From contig NZ_JAQUVF010000021.1 in the NCBI RefSeq assembly GCF_028693505.1, forward strand, positions 1-42,061: a DNA stretch of 42,061 bases. Reading direction: 5' to 3'. The position numbers and the translations under genes were made by a program. This document shows positions 34,004-41,951 of this stretch, in pieces. The DNA is from Oscillibacter sp. GTDB taxonomy: Bacteria > Bacillota > Clostridia > Oscillospirales > Oscillospiraceae. The notes under the pieces are model-generated. The model was not told the origin of the DNA. It worked only from the letters and a program-made list of their open reading frames with translations, and searched no databases. The stretch's first letter is position 1. Every line of letters begins with the position of its first letter.

Positions 34004-34516
34004 ATGAAATTTGAAGCGGAGATGAGTTTAAACTACCGGCAGCTGCTGGCGCTGTACACGGTTTCGGAAAAGCTGTTTCGCCGGAAGCAGATGCTCTTGT
34101 TCCGGGCCGTGTGTCTGGCCATCGGCATTTGGCGGACCTGGAGCGCGTGGAATGCCATCAGTGCCGACGGCGCGTCCTTCCGGCGCATCAGCTATGTGAT
34201 GATCGGCATGTTGTTCCTGGTTGCCGGTCTGATCCCAAACCTTGTCAGCGCGGCGTTCGCCCGGATGCGGGTGCTCTACAACGGAAAGCTCCAGTTTGAG
34301 GGGAGCTGTTTTTACGAGGTCATCGGCGATCAGAAAATCCGCCACAACTATGATAAGGTCTATGCGCTGGTGAACTACCGCGGATACGACTTCATCTTTC
34401 TGGACCCGCTGGCGAGTCTGGTCGTGTGCCTTGACAAGGTGCCCGGCCGCAATGGCGGGGAGCTGCGCGGGGAGCTGGAGCGCTCCTGCGGAAAAACGTA
34501 TCAGTACGTGAAATAA
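34004..34516 (+). CDS. Second YcxB-like membrane protein
   Basis: This 170-residue protein has the same layout as the upstream gene: two central membrane helices (LFRAVCLAIGIWRTW; ISYVMIGMLFLVAGLIPNLV), then a YcxB-like domain (NGKLQFEGSCFYEVIGDQKIRHNYDKVYALVNYRGYDFIFLDPLASLVV). It is probably an old duplicate. It lies 12 nt after its neighbour and 20 nt before valS, so all three share one transcript. Role unknown. Confidence 0.7.
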   Translation: MKFEAEMSLNYRQLLALYTVSEKLFRRKQMLLFRAVCLAIGIWRTWSAWNAISADGASFRRISYVMIGMLFLVAGLIPNLVSAAFARMRVLYNGKLQFEGSCFYEVIGDQKIRHNYDKVYALVNYRGYDFIFLDPLASLVVCLDKVPGRNGGELRGELERSCGKTYQYVK

Positions 34517-34536
34517 CCTGAAAAGGAGAAATCCAT

Positions 34537-37173
34537 ATGAACAAAGAACTGTCCAAGGTCTATGAACCTCAGCAGGTGGAGTCCCGCATCTATCAGATGT
34601 GGATGGACGGCAACTGCTTCCGGGGGGAGCCGGACCCTGAAAAAAAACCGTTTTCCATCGTGATGCCGCCCCCCAATGTTACCGGTCAGCTGCATATGGG
34701 GCACGCGTTGGATTCCACCCTGCAGGATATCCTGACACGCTTTAAGCGGATGCAGGGTTACTCCGCCTTGTGGCTGCCCGGCACTGACCATGCCGGCATC
34801 GCCACCCAGATCAAGGTGGAAGAGGAGCTGCGGGTCAAGGAAGGCAAGACCCGCTATGATCTGGGCCGGGAGAAGTTTCTCCAGCGCGTCTGGCAGTGGA
34901 AGGAAAAGTACGGCGACCGCATTGTGGAGCAGCAAAAGAAGATGGGCGTCTCCTGCGACTGGAGCCGCGCCCGCTTCACCATGGACGAGGGCTGCTCCAA
35001 GGCCGTCCGGGAAACCTTCTGCGAGCTGTACGACAAGGGCATGATCTACAAGGGCAGCCGCATCATCAACTGGTGCCCCCACTGCATCACGGCCCTCTCC
35101 GACGCGGAAGTAGAGTATGTGGACAAGCCCGGCCACCTGTGGTATATCCGCTATCCGCTCGCGGACGGCTCCGGCGATCTGGTGGTGGCAACCACCCGGC
35201 CGGAGACCATGATGGGCGATACCGGCGTAGCCGTCAATCCGGAGGATGAGCGCTTCCGCGCTCTGGTGGGGAAGAAATGCATCCTGCCCATCATGAACCG
35301 GGAGATTCCCATTGTAGCGGACGATTACGTGGAGCTGGGCTTTGGCACCGGCGCCGTGAAGATGACGCCCGCCCACGACCCCAACGACTTCGAGGTGGGC
35401 CTGCGCCACAATCTGGAGGTTATCCGCTGTATCGGCGACGACGGAAAGATCAACGAAAACGGCGGGCCGTACAACGGAATGGACCGTTATGAGTGCCGCA
35501 AGCAGATCGTGAAGGATTTGGAGGAGCAGGGATACCTCATCAAGGCGGAACCCTATAATCATAATGTGGGCACCTGCTACCGCTGCCACAACGATGTGGA
35601 GCCGCTGATCTCCGCCCAGTGGTTCGTCAAGATGGAGCCGCTCGCCAAGGAGGCGCTGCGGGTCGTGCAGGAGGGCGAGGTAAAATTCGTCCCCGAGCGC
35701 TTCGCCAAGACCTATACGAACTGGATGGAAAACGTCCACGACTGGTGCATTTCCCGCCAGCTTTGGTGGGGCCATCAAATCCCCGCGTGGACCTGCGACG
35801 AGTGCGGCCACATCAATGTAGATCGGGAGGACCCCACGAAGTGCGCAAAATGCGGTTCCACCCACCTCACCCGGGACCCGGATGTGCTGGACACCTGGTT
35901 TTCCAGCGCGCTGTGGCCGTTTTCCACGCTGGGCTGGCCGGATAAGACCGAGGATTTGGCGTATTTCTACCCCACATCCGTGATGGTCACCGGCTATGAT
36001 ATCATCTTCTTCTGGGTGGCCCGGATGATCTTCTCCGGCTGCGAGCAGATGAAGAAGATTCCGTTCCACACCGTCCTGATCCACGGTCTGGTCCGGGATG
36101 ACAAGGGCCGCAAGATGTCCAAGTCCCTTGGCAACGGCATCGACCCGCTGGAGATGGCGGAAAAGTACGGCGCGGACGCCCTGCGCTTCAACCTCATCAC
36201 CGGCAACAGCCCCGGAAACGACACGCGCTTCTATACCGAAAAGTGCGAGGCCATGCGGAACTTTGCCAATAAGATCTGGAACGCCAGCCGTTTTGTTATG
36301 ATGAACCTCACCATCGACCGGTGCGAGCTGCCGGCGGCGGACAAGTTGGAGCAGGAGGACAAGTGGGTCCTTTCCAAGCTGAACACGCTGGTGAAGGAGG
36401 TCACTGAGAATCTGGACAGCTATGAGATCGGCGTGGCCTCCGCCAAGGTTTATGATTTCCTGTGGGACACCTACTGCGACTGGTATATCGAGCTGACCAA
36501 GACCCGCATGGGCGGGGAGGACGAGAATGCCAAGCTGACGGCGCAGAACGTCCTTTGCTACGTGCTGACTCAGCTTTTGAAGCTGCTGCATCCCTTCATG
36601 CCCTTCATCACGGAGGAGATTTTCCAGGCGCTGCCCCATGAGGACGCATTCCTCATGACCGCCAAATGGCCGGAATATCGGGAGGAGCTGAACTTCCCGG
36701 TGGAAGAAGCCGCGATGGAGGCGGTCATGGATACCATCAAGGCCATCCGGGCGCGCCGCGCCGAGATGAATGTGCCGCCCTCCAAAAAGGCGGAGGTCCT
36801 GCTGGTCACCGCCACGCCGGACATTTACGCGCAGGGGATGCACTTCATCCAGCGCCTTGCCTACGCCGGAGAGGTCACCTTCTCCGATGTTGCGCCCGCG
36901 GACGTCACTTCACTTTTGAGCGTGGTCACCCACAACGCCACGGCGTATATGCCCTTGAGCGAGCTGGTGGACATCGCCGCGGAGCTGGAGCGCATCACCA
37001 AGGAGAAGGAGAAGGTAGAAAACGGCCTTCGCATCGTGGAGCAGAAGCTCTCCAATGAAAAATTCGTCTCCAAGGCCCCCGAGGCAGTGGTGAACGCGGA
37101 GAAGGAAAAAGCGGCCAAATATAAGGAACTGATCGTCAAACTGGAGGAATCCGCCAAGGCGATGCAGGCATAA
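34537..37173 (+). CDS. valS: Valyl-tRNA synthetase
   Basis: This 878-residue class I synthetase charges tRNA-Val. The HIGH motif is [16 protein letters not shown], the KMSKS loop [13 protein letters not shown], the CP1 editing domain (about 200-340) contains [22 protein letters not shown] and [13 protein letters not shown]. Zinc-binding CxxC pairs lie near CDECGH/CAKCGS. The C-terminal coiled coil ([21 protein letters not shown]...) is complete. The operon is under a Val T-box, and a terminator follows. Confidence 0.98.
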   Translation: MNKELSKVYEPQQVESRIYQMWMDGNCFRGEPDPEKKPFSIVMPPPNVTGQLHMGHALDSTLQDILTRFKRMQGYSALWLPGTDHAGIATQIKVEEELRVKEGKTRYDLGREKFLQRVWQWKEKYGDRIVEQQKKMGVSCDWSRARFTMDEGCSKAVRETFCELYDKGMIYKGSRIINWCPHCITALSDAEVEYVDKPGHLWYIRYPLADGSGDLVVATTRPETMMGDTGVAVNPEDERFRALVGKKCILPIMNREIPIVADDYVELGFGTGAVKMTPAHDPNDFEVGLRHNLEVIRCIGDDGKINENGGPYNGMDRYECRKQIVKDLEEQGYLIKAEPYNHNVGTCYRCHNDVEPLISAQWFVKMEPLAKEALRVVQEGEVKFVPERFAKTYTNWMENVHDWCISRQLWWGHQIPAWTCDECGHINVDREDPTKCAKCGSTHLTRDPDVLDTWFSSALWPFSTLGWPDKTEDLAYFYPTSVMVTGYDIIFFWVARMIFSGCEQMKKIPFHTVLIHGLVRDDKGRKMSKSLGNGIDPLEMAEKYGADALRFNLITGNSPGNDTRFYTEKCEAMRNFANKIWNASRFVMMNLTIDRCELPAADKLEQEDKWVLSKLNTLVKEVTENLDSYEIGVASAKVYDFLWDTYCDWYIELTKTRMGGEDENAKLTAQNVLCYVLTQLLKLLHPFMPFITEEIFQALPHEDAFLMTAKWPEYREELNFPVEEAAMEAVMDTIKAIRARRAEMNVPPSKKAEVLLVTATPDIYAQGMHFIQRLAYAGEVTFSDVAPADVTSLLSVVTHNATAYMPLSELVDIAAELERITKEKEKVENGLRIVEQKLSNEKFVSKAPEAVVNAEKEKAAKYKELIVKLEESAKAMQA

Positions 37174-37196
37174 ATATTGCCCCGCAGCAAGCACAG

Positions 37197-37236
37197 AAAA
37201 ACCCCCGAACCGTCTGAAAACGGTTCGGGGGTTTTT
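37197..37236 (+). terminator. Terminator of the valS operon
   Basis: ACCCCCGAACCG pairs with CGGTTCGGGGGT with flanking A- and T-runs (37197-37236). Could act both ways. Confidence 0.88.
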
Positions 37237-37286
37237 ATATTGCCATGTCCGCGCTCTTCATAAATTTTCCGGGAAACGCCAACGGT

Positions 37287-37320
37287 TTCGACAAAAAGCA
37301 GAAACAGGACATGCTATCAT
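37287..37320 (+). promoter_or_regulatory. Spo0A box and candidate spoIIA promoter
   Basis: TTCGACA (37287-37293) is the exact complement of the Spo0A box TGTCGAA. It overlaps a -35-like TCGACA, and TATCAT (37315-37320) lies 21 nt beyond it. Such wide spacing is known from Spo0A-dependent sigma-A promoters. In Bacillus spoIIA is read by sigma-H with Spo0A~P; I see no good sigma-H sequence here. The rest of the 300-nt gap (37321-37537) holds no gene I would support. Confidence 0.5.
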
Positions 37321-37537
37321 CACCGTAAGTCAACCTGTCTTGCGGTATTTTTTGCGCATTCTGCGGTTTTTCCATAAAAAACTAGGAGTCGTTTTGTAGC
37401 GGCGCAAAACGCTGCACCGCCGTAAAAACAGCATGAAACGGCAGCGGCCAAGGCCCGCACGCCGCGCAGCAAGCGTGTATGGAAGTTTTGCATCAAAAGG
37501 GCAGGACAGAAAAATATCCACAAAAGAGGCGAAGAAA

Positions 37538-37843
37538 ATGGAATTGCAAGTAAAATGCGCAGACCAAAATTTGCTGCTGGAGCTCAGCGGAGAATTGGAC
37601 CACCACGGCGCCCAAAACGCCCTGCGGGAAGTGGAGCAGGCCATCGACGCGGCCCTGCCCCGCAAATTGGTGCTGGACATGAGCGGTGTGACCTTTATGG
37701 ATAGCTCCGGAATCGCTTTGATCCTGCGTGCGCAGCAGAGAATGCAGCTGCTGGACGGCAGCCTGCTGGTGTGCAATGTTCCGCTTCAGGCAAAGCGGGT
37801 GTTGGACGCAGCGGGAATTGGACGTCTGGTGACGATACGATAA
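37538..37843 (+). CDS. spoIIAA: Anti-sigma-F factor antagonist SpoIIAA
   Basis: This 101-residue STAS-domain protein, when unphosphorylated, frees sigma-F from SpoIIAB in the forespore. It has LSGELDHHGAQNALREVEQAI and the phosphorylation segment VTFMDSSGIALIL, with target Ser56 by alignment to Bacillus Ser58. The start is ATG 37538 with AAGAGGCG upstream; an earlier in-frame ATG at 37433 would add a basic, non-homologous leader. First gene of spoIIA. Confidence 0.95.
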   Translation: MELQVKCADQNLLLELSGELDHHGAQNALREVEQAIDAALPRKLVLDMSGVTFMDSSGIALILRAQQRMQLLDGSLLVCNVPLQAKRVLDAAGIGRLVTIR

Positions 37844-37859
37844 TGAGGAGGTTTACATA

Positions 37860-38309
37860 ATGAGAAAAAAAGCGCTCAATGAGGTGACATTGGAATTTCC
37901 AAGCCGGAGCAGCAACGAAGGCTTTGCCCGGGCAGCGGTTGCCTGTTTTTCAGCGCAGATGGATCCCACGCTGAATGAGTTGGAGGACATCAAGACTGCC
38001 GTCAGCGAGGCGGTGACCAACGCCATCGTCCACGCCTATCCGGATTCCATCGGAAAGGTGCTGGTAAAGGGGCGCATTTGCCCGGGAAATGTCCTGGAAT
38101 TGACCGTAAAGGACCGGGGGCGGGGCATAGCGGATGTGGACAAGGCCCGAGAGCCGATGTTTACCACCGGCGGTGAAGAGCGCAGCGGCATGGGCTTTAC
38201 CATCATGGAAAGCTTTATGGACAAGCTGAGCGTGCGGTCCGTTCCGGGAAGGGGAACAACGGTGGTCATGCGCAAAAAGCTGGCGCCGCGGATGAACGGA
38301 TCAAAATGA
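37860..38309 (+). CDS. spoIIAB: Anti-sigma-F factor / SpoIIAA kinase SpoIIAB
   Basis: This 149-residue GHKL-type kinase holds sigma-F inactive and phosphorylates SpoIIAA. The ATP site shows EAVTNAIVHAY (N box), VKDRGRGI (G1) and GMGFTIMES (G2). ATG 37860 follows TGAGGAGG. The stop overlaps the sigF start (ATGA), so anti-sigma and sigma factor are translated in step. Length normal (about 145). Confidence 0.95.
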   Translation: MRKKALNEVTLEFPSRSSNEGFARAAVACFSAQMDPTLNELEDIKTAVSEAVTNAIVHAYPDSIGKVLVKGRICPGNVLELTVKDRGRGIADVDKAREPMFTTGGEERSGMGFTIMESFMDKLSVRSVPGRGTTVVMRKKLAPRMNGSK

Positions 38310-39010
38310 GCGCCACGCTGGAATTGCTGCGGGCGGCCCAGGAGGGGGACCGGGACGCCTGCGAGCAGGCAGTTGTGGAGAATAACGGCTTGATCTGGAG
38401 CATCGTGCGGCGGTATTACGGGCGCGGTGTGGACCCGGACGATTTGTATCAGTTGGGCTGTCTCGGCTTTTTGAAGGCGGTAAAGGGGTTTGATTTCTCC
38501 TATGGAACGTGCTTCTCCACCTACGCCGTGCCAAAAATCGCGGGGGAGATTCGGCGATTTCTCCGGGACGATGGAACGGTCAAAGTTGGGCGCAGCATCA
38601 GGGAGCAAGCGCAAATGCTTTACGGCGTTCGGGAACGGCTGCGCCATGAATTGGGCAGGGAACCGGCGCTCTCCGAGCTGTCGGAGGTCACGGGCCTCAC
38701 GCCGGAAGAGATCGCCCAGACGGACCTTGCCACGGATGCGCCGGAGTCCTTGCAGCAGGAGACGGCCGACGGGCTGACGCTGGAGGGCATGCTGGGGACC
38801 GAAGCACCGGAGGAGGGTTTGGTGGAGCGAATCGCCCTGCGGGAGGCCATCGACCGTTTGCCGGAAAAGGAGCGGGCGACGATTTTGCTCCGCTACTTTA
38901 AGGGGCTGACGCAGGAGCAGACGTCCCGGATTCTGAAAGTCTCGCAGGTGCAGGTGTCTCGCTTGGAGCGCCGGGGATTGCAGCGCTTGCGGGAGAGCTT
39001 TGGGCCGTAA
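38306..39010 (+). CDS. sigF: Sporulation sigma factor F
   Basis: This 234-residue first forespore sigma factor has region 2 (VVENNGLIWSIVRRYYGRGVDPDDLYQLGCLGFLKAVKGFDFSYGTCFSTYAVPKIAGEIRRF), region 3 (VGRSIREQAQMLYGVRERLRHELGREPALSELSEVTG) and region 4 (LPEKERATILLRYFKGLTQEQTSRILKVSQVQVSRLERRGL). It overlaps spoIIAB by 4 nt. Its last 113 nt are overlapped on the other strand by the end of the TIGR03915-type gene. Confidence 0.96.
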   Translation: MSATLELLRAAQEGDRDACEQAVVENNGLIWSIVRRYYGRGVDPDDLYQLGCLGFLKAVKGFDFSYGTCFSTYAVPKIAGEIRRFLRDDGTVKVGRSIREQAQMLYGVRERLRHELGREPALSELSEVTGLTPEEIAQTDLATDAPESLQQETADGLTLEGMLGTEAPEEGLVERIALREAIDRLPEKERATILLRYFKGLTQEQTSRILKVSQVQVSRLERRGLQRLRESFGP

Positions 39011-39755
39011 AATAGGCGTCGTCCTGAAACTCCGTCATGGTTTTCCAATATCGCTTGGGCATATGGGTTTGCTGACAGCGGGGATTGAAGCGCTCCTTGA
39101 TGGCAACGGTATCGTAAAACCGCTTCCAAAGAATGCGGTAATTGGCCTCGGTCTCGTCCGGCGGCGCCATTTGAAAGGCTTCCAGTGGGCGAATGACCGC
39201 CTTGCCGGCGGCGTAAAACAACGCTTGGCGGTGCGTGCGGTCATAAATGAAGAAGCGCTCGTTGCGGTAGCGTGCGCAGAAATGACTACGCAAAATGGGC
39301 AGGACCTGATTTTTTGGCTCGATCTCACTGCCCAGCACGCCGCCCAGCTCGGAAAAACGAACGAACCCCTTCAAAAGATGGGCTTCCCCCTCCAGATGCC
39401 GGACGGCGCGCACCACGGGGTTGAGGGTTTCGTCGGAGAAGTTTGCAAGAAAGTGGGGACCCTGTCGCAGCAGCTTCACCACCAGATGGTAAAGCAGGAT
39501 TTCCCGGTCCGACAGGCAGGAGAGAAAGCCCTTTCGTAGAAGCTCCGCTGCATAGGGAGAACACTTTACAACCTTTCTGATAACACGGTTTGCGTATTCC
39601 ACATTCGTTTCGATGAAGCGGCAGGCAAACAATTGCGGCGCAAAGTCCTCATCGCGGCAGATCGCGGTGAGGACTTCTTTATTGGCATAGCTTTCAAAGA
39701 TACAGGAGAGAAAGCCCTCAAAACTGCCGTCGTATACATAGACCATTTCCGTCAT
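38898..39755 (-). CDS. TIGR03915/DUF4130 family putative DNA-repair protein
   Basis: This 285-residue protein begins TEMVYVYDGSFEGFLSCIFESYANKE and contains AELLRKGFLSCLSDREILLYHLVVKLLRQGPHFLANFSDETLNPVVRAVRHLEGEAHLLKGFVRFSEL and RHFCARYRNERFFIYDRTHRQALFYA. These are hallmarks of the TIGR03915 family, which is paired with a radical-SAM partner (TIGR03916) and in some genomes joined to a uracil-DNA-glycosylase domain. No UDG domain is present here. The conserved body ends at KRYWKTMTEFQ; some 38 further residues (Ala/Ser/Pro-rich) are encoded opposite the 3' end of sigF. The start ATG 39755 is 4 nt after the radical-SAM stop. Presumed DNA damage role. Confidence 0.85.
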   Translation of the reverse strand: MTEMVYVYDGSFEGFLSCIFESYANKEVLTAICRDEDFAPQLFACRFIETNVEYANRVIRKVVKCSPYAAELLRKGFLSCLSDREILLYHLVVKLLRQGPHFLANFSDETLNPVVRAVRHLEGEAHLLKGFVRFSELGGVLGSEIEPKNQVLPILRSHFCARYRNERFFIYDRTHRQALFYAAGKAVIRPLEAFQMAPPDETEANYRILWKRFYDTVAIKERFNPRCQQTHMPKRYWKTMTEFQDDAYFTAQSSPASAAIPGAPSETPAPARLSESGTSAPASAP

Positions 39756-39759
39756 CCCA

Positions 39760-41034
39760 TCACCCCACTCCCACGGCGTCGAACAAGGAAAGCTGCACCG
39801 CCTCCTGCTGTGGCAGCAGCGGACGTTCCGCGGCAATCAGCCCTCGCAGGAGGCTGTCCGGCGTAAAGCGAAGGCCATCCGGAATTTTTCCGGAGGCGGT
39901 CAGGAAATACTGGGCGCGCTTCATGACCACGCCGAGCCTGCGCAGGTCGTCGACGCAAAGCCGCCCAACCCGCCGGGCGGAGAGGATGCGCCGGGCGGAG
40001 GTGACGCCAACGCCCGGAACGCGCAAAAGCGTCTCATAGTCGGCGGTGTTGACCTCCACAGGGAAATATTCCAGATGGGACAAAGCCCAGCTGCATTTGG
40101 GGTCCACCCGGGGGTCGAAATCCGGCGTTTTATCGTCCAGCAGCTCTTCGGCCCGGAAGCCGTAAAACCGCAGCAGCCAGTCCGCCTGATACAAGCGGTG
40201 CTCCCGCAGCAGAGGCGGTTTCACGTCCCGAGAGGGAAGCAGAGTATGCTCCACCACCGGCACATAGGCGGAGTAGAACACACGCTTGAGCCGATACCGG
40301 TCATAAAGACCTTGGGTCAGCCGCAGAATGTGCAGGTCGCTGTCTGCCGTGGCGCCGACGATCAGCTGCGTGCTTTGCCCCGCCGGAGCAAATTTGGGCG
40401 CGTGGCGATATTTGACCAGCTCTTCCTTGCTCTCTCGGTTGCGCTTTTGAATCTGCCCCATGGGAGCCAGAATCGCCGCTTTGGTTTTCTCGGGAGCCAG
40501 CGCCTTCAGCCCGGCCTCTGAGGGAAGCTCGATATTGACGCTGAGGCGGTCGGCCAGCAGGCCAAGCTGCTCCACCAATTCCGGCGAGGTGCCGGGGATG
40601 GTTTTGGCGTGGATATAGCCGTTGAAGCGGTAGTTCTCCCGCAAAAGACGAAGGGATTGGATCATCAGCTCCGTGGTGTAGTCCGGACTGCGGAACACAC
40701 CGGAGGAGAGGAACAGACCCTCAATATAGTTTCTTCGGTAAAAATTAATGGTAAGGTCCGCCAGCTCCTCCGGCGTAAAGGCGGCGCGGCGCGTTTCGTT
40801 GCTGCGGCGATTGACGCAGTATTTGCAGTCGTAAACGCACCGGTTGGTCAGCAGGACCTTGAGCAGGGTGACGCAGCGGCCATCCGCGGAAAAGGAGTGG
40901 CAGCACCCGGCGACGGAAGAGGAGGTATTGCCGATGTAACCGGCCTTTGCCGTCCGGTTTCCGCCGCTGGAGGTGCAGGCCGCGTCGTACTTCGCCGCGT
41001 CCGTCAAGATGGTGAGCTTTTCTAAAACGTCCAT
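39760..41034 (-). CDS. Radical-SAM putative DNA modification/repair protein (TIGR03916-type)
   Basis: This 424-residue protein has the radical-SAM cluster motif C-x3-C-x2-C (CVYDCKYC, Cys66, Cys70, Cys73), extra N-terminal cysteines (VAGCCHSF), a TIM-barrel body (about 50-290) and a C-terminal helix-hairpin-helix (LLRVPGVGVTSARRIL, about 340-355) expected to touch DNA. The last residues contain QLSLF (414-418), a canonical beta-clamp-binding pentapeptide. The product is unknown; the family is always linked to a TIGR03915 protein. The start, 10 nt after the small membrane gene, has no clear ribosome site and may rely on coupling. Promoter carries LexA boxes. Confidence 0.88.
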   Translation of the reverse strand: MDVLEKLTILTDAAKYDAACTSSGGNRTAKAGYIGNTSSSVAGCCHSFSADGRCVTLLKVLLTNRCVYDCKYCVNRRSNETRRAAFTPEELADLTINFYRRNYIEGLFLSSGVFRSPDYTTELMIQSLRLLRENYRFNGYIHAKTIPGTSPELVEQLGLLADRLSVNIELPSEAGLKALAPEKTKAAILAPMGQIQKRNRESKEELVKYRHAPKFAPAGQSTQLIVGATADSDLHILRLTQGLYDRYRLKRVFYSAYVPVVEHTLLPSRDVKPPLLREHRLYQADWLLRFYGFRAEELLDDKTPDFDPRVDPKCSWALSHLEYFPVEVNTADYETLLRVPGVGVTSARRILSARRVGRLCVDDLRRLGVVMKRAQYFLTASGKIPDGLRFTPDSLLRGLIAAERPLLPQQEAVQLSLFDAVGVG

Positions 41035-41044
41035 GGGTCAAGCA

Positions 41045-41170
41045 TTACCGGACCATGGCCCGCCGACGGGGACGGCGGGCGGGACGCTCAATCAAGTCGA
41101 TGAGACGAAAGAACTGCGCCGTCAGGAATGCTACCCCTACGAGAATAAAAAAGAACGTCCAACCAGTCAT
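41045..41170 (-). CDS. SOS-controlled 41-residue membrane peptide
   Basis: The ATG at 41170 has a strong GGAGGG (41178-41183). The peptide is one membrane helix (GWTFFFILVGVAFLTAQFFRLIDLI, about 3-27) and an Arg-rich tail (ERPARRPRRRAMVR). It is the first gene behind two LexA boxes and lies 10 nt before the radical-SAM gene. Small SOS-induced membrane peptides elsewhere block division (SidA, YneA-type) or depolarise the membrane (TisB); no homology to any is claimed. It could equally anchor the repair proteins. Confidence 0.7.
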   Translation of the reverse strand: MTGWTFFFILVGVAFLTAQFFRLIDLIERPARRPRRRAMVR

Positions 41171-41188
41171 GATAAATCCCTCCACATT

Positions 41189-41237
41189 CGAACTATTGTT
41201 CTACAAATACTATAACTCGAACAAACGTTTGTGTCAA
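41189..41237 (-). promoter_or_regulatory. SOS promoter with two LexA boxes
   Basis: Minus strand: -35 TTGACA (41232-41237) and -10 TATAGT (41209-41214), 17-nt spacing. LexA box 1, CGAACAAACGTTTG (41218-41231), fills the spacer. Box 2, CGAACTATTGTTCT (41189-41202), lies over the transcription start. Each matches the Gram-positive LexA consensus CGAAC-N4-GTTCG at nine of ten fixed positions. Centres are 29 bp apart. Binding should block RNA polymerase. Confidence 0.85.
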
Positions 41238-41360
41238 GGGAATTTATAAAAAAAGCCCGCCCTTTTAGGGGGATGTTCATAAGGCATCGCAAAAAATGTC
41301 GAACAAATATGCTTTATGAGCAGTCTCTAAGAGCGAACTTTTGACAACCAAACAAGCAAG

Positions 41361-41395
41361 AAAAGCACACGATTTTATGAATCGTGTGCTTTTTC
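41361..41395 (+). terminator. Hairpin upstream of the repA-like gene
   Basis: AAAGCACACGATT/AATCGTGTGCTTT with a short loop, then T's, lies 23 nt before the repA start. Just left of it an imperfect inverted repeat (TCATAAGGCAT at 41278-41288 and ATGCTTTATGA at about 41309-41319) may mark the mobile element's edge. Confidence 0.6.
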
Positions 41396-41417
41396 TATGT
41401 CTGAAAAAAGGAGCGGT

Positions 41418-41951
41418 ATGAATGAAAACATGACCTATGATTACTTCTATGGCGGGGAAAGTGAGCAGTTTTCTTTTTACCGCATCCCCCGCCTGCTGGT
41501 GACAGGCGATCAATTCAAGCACCTGTCCACAGATGCCAAGCTGCTGTATGGCCTGCTGCTGGACCGCATGAGTTTGTCCGCAAAGAATGGCTGGTACGAT
41601 GAACAGGGGCGTGTGTTTATTTACTATCCGCTGGAGGAGATACACAATGCACTGAATTGCAGTAGCGGAAAGGCGGTCAGGCTGTTTGCCGAACTGGATA
41701 CCTGCAAGGGCATCGGCCTGATTGAGCGCATCCGGCAAGGACAGGGTAAACCATCCAAAATCTATGTCAAGCAATTTGCTACCAAGGCTGTCCCACCTGC
41801 ACCCCCATCGCAGGATACAGACACTCCCGGATTTCCCGAAAGTGACAGTCTTGACTTTTCAAAGCAAGAAGTCTTGACTTTCCAAAATGAAACTTCAAGA
41901 CTTTCTATAATGGAAAGTCCAGACTTTCCAAAATGTGTGTTCGTCAAGTAA
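41418..41951 (+). CDS. repA: RepA_N-type replication initiator, short or truncated
   Basis: This 177-residue protein matches the N-terminal domain of replication initiator A from Firmicutes plasmids and integrative elements: FYRIPRLLVTGDQFKHLSTDAKLLYGLLLDRMSLSAKNGWYDEQGRVFIYYPLEEIHNALNCSSGKAVRLFAELD, a winged-helix DNA-binding domain. The following part is a repeat region (see iterons). Family members are usually 260-360 residues with a conserved C-terminal domain; here the frame stops at CVFVK, so the C-terminus is lost or lies in another frame. ATG 41418 follows AAAGGAG by 5 nt. No partner genes are in view. Confidence 0.8.
   Translation: MNENMTYDYFYGGESEQFSFYRIPRLLVTGDQFKHLSTDAKLLYGLLLDRMSLSAKNGWYDEQGRVFIYYPLEEIHNALNCSSGKAVRLFAELDTCKGIGLIERIRQGQGKPSKIYVKQFATKAVPPAPPSQDTDTPGFPESDSLDFSKQEVLTFQNETSRLSIMESPDFPKCVFVK
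41847..41935 (+). repeat. Iteron-like repeats inside repA
   Basis: Four related 18-20-nt units, AGTCTTGACTTTTCAAAG (41847), AGTCTTGACTTTCCAAAATG (41870), TCAAGACTTTCTATAATGG (41895) and AGTCCAGACTTTCCAAAATG (41916), are spaced 21-25 nt apart. In RepA_N replicons the origin lies inside the initiator gene in such repeats, so this is a candidate origin. Confidence 0.6.

Noticed and set aside
37433-37537. Upstream in-frame start for spoIIAA
   Set aside because: The extra residues are basic and absent from the family; ATG 37538 has the ribosome site and the expected N-terminus.
41277-41774. Minus-strand frame opposite repA
   Set aside because: Antisense to a recognised RepA_N domain; no family features or ribosome site.
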